In this document: in pieces, positions 61,603 through 64,000 of the stretch | How positions within the stretch are numbered: position 1 is the stretch's first letter | Layout: the number at the start of each line of letters is the position of its first letter | Assembly: GCF_019890615.1 (NCBI RefSeq) | Contig: NZ_JAINVZ010000001.1 | Coordinates: 1 to 64,000, forward strand | Direction of reading: 5' to 3' | DNA: 64,000 nucleotides | DNA from: Streptantibioticus parmotrematis | Lineage (GTDB): Bacteria; Actinomycetota; Actinomycetes; Streptomycetales; Streptomycetaceae | Notes under the pieces: generated by a model | Seen by the model: only the letters and a program-made list of their open reading frames with translations | The model's database searches: none | What the model was told of the DNA's origin: nothing | Made by a program: the position numbers and the translations under genes

Positions 61603-61705
61603 GTAACACTCCGCCGGACGGGTGCCGGTTGCCCGTGCGTCGAGTTGACAGGCCGTACCGGCCGGTAACACACTCGGGACACGGTAGGTGTTACCGTTAG
61701 TAACA
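61603..61705. promoter_or_regulatory. Operator sites between TetR and acyl-CoA dehydrogenase genes
   Basis: A perfect dyad TGTTAC-N5-GTAACA (61689-61705) lies in the dehydrogenase promoter region, with half-site copies GTAACACT (61603-61610) and GTAACACAC (61665-61673) nearer the tetR gene. A TTGACA -35-like hexamer is at 61645-61650. The arrangement suggests TetR control of both genes. Confidence 0.62.
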
Positions 61706-61751
61706 ATGGCACGAGGTACCGCTCACCGCGCGTGGGCGGGTGGAGGGGACC

Positions 61752-62981
61752 ATGGGCGACTTCGCGCTGGAACTCAATGACGACCAGAAGGCCGTACGCG
61801 ACTGGATCCACGGGTTCGCCGCCGACGTGATCCGGCCGGCCGCCGCCGAGTGGGACGAGCGCGAGGAGACCCCCTGGCCGGTGATCCAGGAGGCCGCCAA
61901 GATCGGCCTGTACTCGCTCGACTTCTACGCCCAGCAGTACTTCGACCCGACGGGCCTGGGCATCCCGCTCACCATGGAGGAGCTGTTCTGGGGCGACGCG
62001 GGCATCGCGCTGTCCATCGTCGGCACCGGGCTCGCCGCCGTCGGCGTCCTCGCCAACGGCACCGAGGAACAGATCGGCACCTGGATCCCGCAGATGTACG
62101 GGGACGCCGACGACGTCAAGGTCGCCGCCTTCTGCTCCTCCGAGCCGGACGCGGGCTCCGACGTCGCCTCGATGCGCACCCGCGCGGTCTACGACGAGGC
62201 CAAGGACGAATGGGTGCTGAACGGCACCAAGACCTGGGCGACCAACGGCGGCATCGCCAACGTCCACGTGGTGGTCGCGGTCGTCGACCCGGACCTGGGC
62301 TCCAAGGGCCACGCCTCGTTCATCGTGCCGCCGGGCACCCCCGGCCTGTCCCAGGGGCAGAAGTTCAAGAAGCACGGCATCCGCGCCTCGCACACCGCCG
62401 AGGTCGTGCTGGAGGACGCGCGGGTGCCGGGCAGCTGCCTGCTCGGCGGCAAGGAGAAGCTCGACGAGCGGCTGGCCAGGGCCCGCGAGCGCGCGAAGGC
62501 CGGGAACGGCGAGCGGGTGAAGAACGCCGCGATGGCCACCTTCGAGGCGTCCCGCCCCGCGGTCGGCGCCATGGCGGTCGGCACCGCGCGGGCCGCGTAC
62601 GAGGTGGCGCTCGACTACGCCAGGACGCGCGAGCAGTTCGGCCGCCCCATCATCGACAACCAGGCGGTCGCCTTCCAGCTGGCCGACATGCGCACCCAGA
62701 TCGACGCCGCGCGGCTGCTGGTGTGGCGGGCGAGCTGGATGGCCACCGCCGGGCGGCCGTTCACCGCCGCCGAGGGCTCGATGTCCAAGCTGTACGCGAG
62801 CGAGGTGGCCAAGAAGGTCACCGCCCAGGCCATCCAGATCCTCGGCGGCAACGGCTACACCCGCGAGTACCCGGTGGAGCGCATGCACCGCGACAGCGCC
62901 ATCTACACCATCTTCGAGGGCACCAGCGAGATCCAGCGGCTGGTGATCTCCCGCACCCTGTCGGGCCTGCCGATCCGCTGA
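61752..62981 (+). CDS. Acyl-CoA dehydrogenase
   Basis: A 409-residue FAD-dependent acyl-CoA dehydrogenase: ELNDDQKAVRDWIHGFAADV at the start, AAFCSSEPDAGSDVASMRTR (substrate-binding stretch), VLNGTKTWATNGGIANVHVV, TREQFGRPIIDNQAVAFQLA, QILGGNGYTREYPVERMHRD, and YTIFEGTSEIQRLVISRTL with the catalytic Glu in the usual C-terminal part. It catalyses alpha,beta-dehydrogenation of an acyl-CoA. GGAGGGGACC precedes ATG 61752. The divergent TetR is probably its regulator. Confidence 0.94.
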   Translation: MGDFALELNDDQKAVRDWIHGFAADVIRPAAAEWDEREETPWPVIQEAAKIGLYSLDFYAQQYFDPTGLGIPLTMEELFWGDAGIALSIVGTGLAAVGVLANGTEEQIGTWIPQMYGDADDVKVAAFCSSEPDAGSDVASMRTRAVYDEAKDEWVLNGTKTWATNGGIANVHVVVAVVDPDLGSKGHASFIVPPGTPGLSQGQKFKKHGIRASHTAEVVLEDARVPGSCLLGGKEKLDERLARARERAKAGNGERVKNAAMATFEASRPAVGAMAVGTARAAYEVALDYARTREQFGRPIIDNQAVAFQLADMRTQIDAARLLVWRASWMATAGRPFTAAEGSMSKLYASEVAKKVTAQAIQILGGNGYTREYPVERMHRDSAIYTIFEGTSEIQRLVISRTLSGLPIR

Positions 62982-62995
62982 CCCGGCGCAGGGGT

Positions 62996-63054
62996 GGCGG
63001 AATCCCGCCAGTAGGCCGCCCGGGCAGGCGGAAATCCCTCAACAGGCCGCTCGG
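62996..63054. repeat. Tandem ~30-bp duplication after the dehydrogenase gene
   Basis: Copies 62996-63026 and 63027-63054 share GGCGGAA(A)TCCC and AGGCCGC(C/T)CGG. The array begins 15 bp after the stop. Confidence 0.65.
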
Positions 63055-63099
63055 TACGATTAGTTGTATCGCGCAGCCGTCCGTTATGCTCGACCTGTC

Positions 63100-63139
63100 G
63101 GGCGCCGCTTCCCCCGTGCGGCGCCCGGCTTCTCTTTTT
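63100..63139 (+). terminator. Intrinsic terminator or attenuator
   Basis: A perfect 9-bp stem (63100-63108 with 63118-63126, arm GGGCGCCGC) is followed by CTTCTCTTTTT ending 63139, a proper intrinsic terminator. It comes just after a TATGCT -10-like box (63085-63090), so an RNA starting near 63097 would be mostly hairpin. It may end the dehydrogenase transcript, or act as an attenuator of the downstream small ORF. Confidence 0.75.
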
Positions 63140-63188
63140 CGGCACGCGGGCTTGGCCGCGACCGCCCACCGTCTGATTGAATGGGGAC

Positions 63189-63317
63189 ATGGCCAGCTTG
63201 ATCGAGAACGCGACGGGTCGCACCGACCTCGAACCGTTCTGGCCGTCCCGGCAGGCCCACCACTTCGACCGGGAGTGTTGCCGCGCGATCCCCGCGCGGC
63301 CCCGCGCCCAGCGCTGA
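63189..63317 (+). CDS. Small ORF upstream of the winged-helix gene (42 aa)
   Basis: ATG 63189 to TGA 63317 encodes MASLIENATGRTDLEPFWPS, then RQAHHFDRECCRAIPARPRA and QR. It is Arg-rich with two adjacent cysteines and a Trp, and its codon choice fits the genome. No family is known to me. It precedes the winged-helix gene by 87 bp on the same strand and could be a leader peptide or a small functional protein. Confidence 0.42.
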   Translation: MASLIENATGRTDLEPFWPSRQAHHFDRECCRAIPARPRAQR

Positions 63318-63404
63318 CCGGTTCCGCACCGGCCGGCCCCATCGGCGCACCGGCACCGCGCGGACGTCCATCCGACGCCCCTTCGCGCGAAAGAGCCGAG
63401 ACCC

Positions 63405-63962
63405 ATGTCGAACCTGTCCCATCCCCAGTCCCTGCGCACCCCGATCGCCCCCCGCCAGCGGCTGCGCGCCGTGCGGCCCGACGACGTCGTGCCGGTGCCC
63501 GACTTCCTGCCGCCCGGCGCCACCTGGATGCCCGCGCCCGGGCACGCGCTGCCCGCCCGGGCCGGCCAGCCGCCGATGGTCGGCTACCTGGTCCTCGTCC
63601 CCGCGGACCAGGCGCCGCCCGCCGTCGCCGCCGCGGAGCGGATCGTCGAGGCGGTCGACCCGATCCGCGACGATCCGATCCGCATCGACCCCGAGCGCCG
63701 TACCGCGGGCATCGACGGCCGACCGCTGGACCTGACGTACCTGGAGTTCGAGCTGCTGGCCCACCTGGTGGCGCATCCGCACCGGGTGCACACCCGCGAC
63801 CAGTTGGTGACCACGGTGTGGGGCTACGGGCACGTGGGCGACGGCCGCACGGTCGACGTCCACATCGCCCGGCTGCGCCGCAAGCTCGGTCCCGTTCACC
63901 GTTCCGGCATCGTGACCGTACGGCGTGTCGGCTACAAGTACGCTCCGGTCAGCACCAGTTGA
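63405..63962 (+). CDS. Orphan OmpR-type winged-helix DNA-binding protein
   Basis: A 185-residue protein with no receiver domain: residues 1 to about 95 are Pro-rich (VPDFLPPGATWMPAPGHALP), then an OmpR/PhoB-type winged helix (IDPERRTAGIDGRPLDLTYL, EFELLAHLVAHPHRVHTRDQ, LVTTVWGYGHVGDGRTVDVH, IARLRRKLGPVHRSGIVTVR, RVGYKY). It should bind DNA without phosphorylation control. The reading frame ends inside the window. Confidence 0.87.
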   Translation: MSNLSHPQSLRTPIAPRQRLRAVRPDDVVPVPDFLPPGATWMPAPGHALPARAGQPPMVGYLVLVPADQAPPAVAAAERIVEAVDPIRDDPIRIDPERRTAGIDGRPLDLTYLEFELLAHLVAHPHRVHTRDQLVTTVWGYGHVGDGRTVDVHIARLRRKLGPVHRSGIVTVRRVGYKYAPVSTS

Positions 63963-64000
63963 CGCTCCGCGTCCCGCCCGCCCCGGGCGGAACGCGACCG

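Noticed and set aside
1-64000. tRNA, rRNA and prophage genes
   Set aside because: No cloverleaf with CCA-type end, no rRNA stretch and no phage structural gene was recognised by reading; a dedicated search could still find a short RNA.

Overview
The window is chromosomal DNA from a very GC-rich filamentous actinobacterium, most likely Streptomyces or a close relative. The evidence is strong G/C third-position bias in every real frame, many GTG and some TTG starts, a large share of apparently leaderless genes (a TANNNT box 6-8 nt before the start codon), and a typical streptomycete gene set: a second divergent EF-Tu (tuf3 type), GlnR-type nitrogen control ahead of a ureABCFGD urease cluster, a c-di-AMP (ydaO) riboswitch ahead of an NlpC/P60 hydrolase, and a pfkA-gatD-murT block. 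No rRNA or tRNA gene was recognised. This is mostly ordinary core or near-core chromosome; only the left edge looks like a mobile-element scar.

Layout. 1-1113: a three-repeat type I-E CRISPR array read on the minus strand, its leader, and the wreck of a serine recombinase. 1114-8780: flavin reductase, VTT membrane protein, EF-Tu3, a spermidine-synthase-like methyltransferase, an NCS1 permease, a Pro/Gln-rich membrane protein, a hotdog thioesterase and a tiny secreted His/Cys protein. 8969-17702: a drug-type MFS pump with a divergent ArsR regulator, DedA, gamma-carbonic anhydrase and a hexapeptide acyltransferase (divergent, both leaderless), an EamA permease with a C-terminal frameshift facing an XRE-cupin regulator, YbaK, GNAT, CoA-binding protein and YigZ. 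17945-22293: sbcDC. 22312-36950: GNAT, DUF885, a membrane-anchored ACT-GNAT protein, hydrolase, GntR/UTRA and ROK regulators with clear operators, mug-purB, SGNH esterase, ICMT-like, F420-dependent oxidoreductase, an APH(6)-type kinase and an RHH/Fic toxin-antitoxin pair. 37010-41822: biotin genes bioB-bioA-bioD facing bioF. 42219-45586: anti-sigma-type ATPase, riboswitch-controlled NlpC/P60, and a ClpP homologue lacking its whole catalytic triad, divergent from a solitary Phd antitoxin. 45640-50776: GlnR box and ureABCFGD. 50920-63962: secreted tripeptidyl aminopeptidase, DUF1707 protein, epimerase, PlsC-type acyltransferase, CtaG-like protein, pfkA, gatD-murT, peptide deformylase, TetR with a divergent acyl-CoA dehydrogenase, and an orphan OmpR-type winged-helix protein preceded by a small ORF.

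How genes work together. bioB, bioA and bioD are packed on one strand and bioF is divergent, giving KAPA to biotin. The urease cluster has structural and accessory genes but no ureE, as is usual in actinobacteria, and is probably nitrogen-regulated. GatD and MurT form the lipid II amidation complex. SbcD and SbcC overlap by 4 bp and form a nuclease. The RHH and Fic genes also overlap by 4 bp.

The most unusual features are: (i) short tandem duplications (about 14-26 bp units) that repeatedly include or directly follow stop codons, at eight or more genes; (ii) the triad-less ClpP beside a lone antitoxin; (iii) a BioB with a Cys/His-rich tail; (iv) several well-formed operators not tied to known regulons, including paired ArsR-type sites, a DasR-like site over a -35 box, and 31-bp-phased half-sites upstream of a ROK gene. 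I did not find a clearly new multi-gene system; the ClpP-like/Phd pair and the stop-codon repeats are the best candidates for something undescribed.
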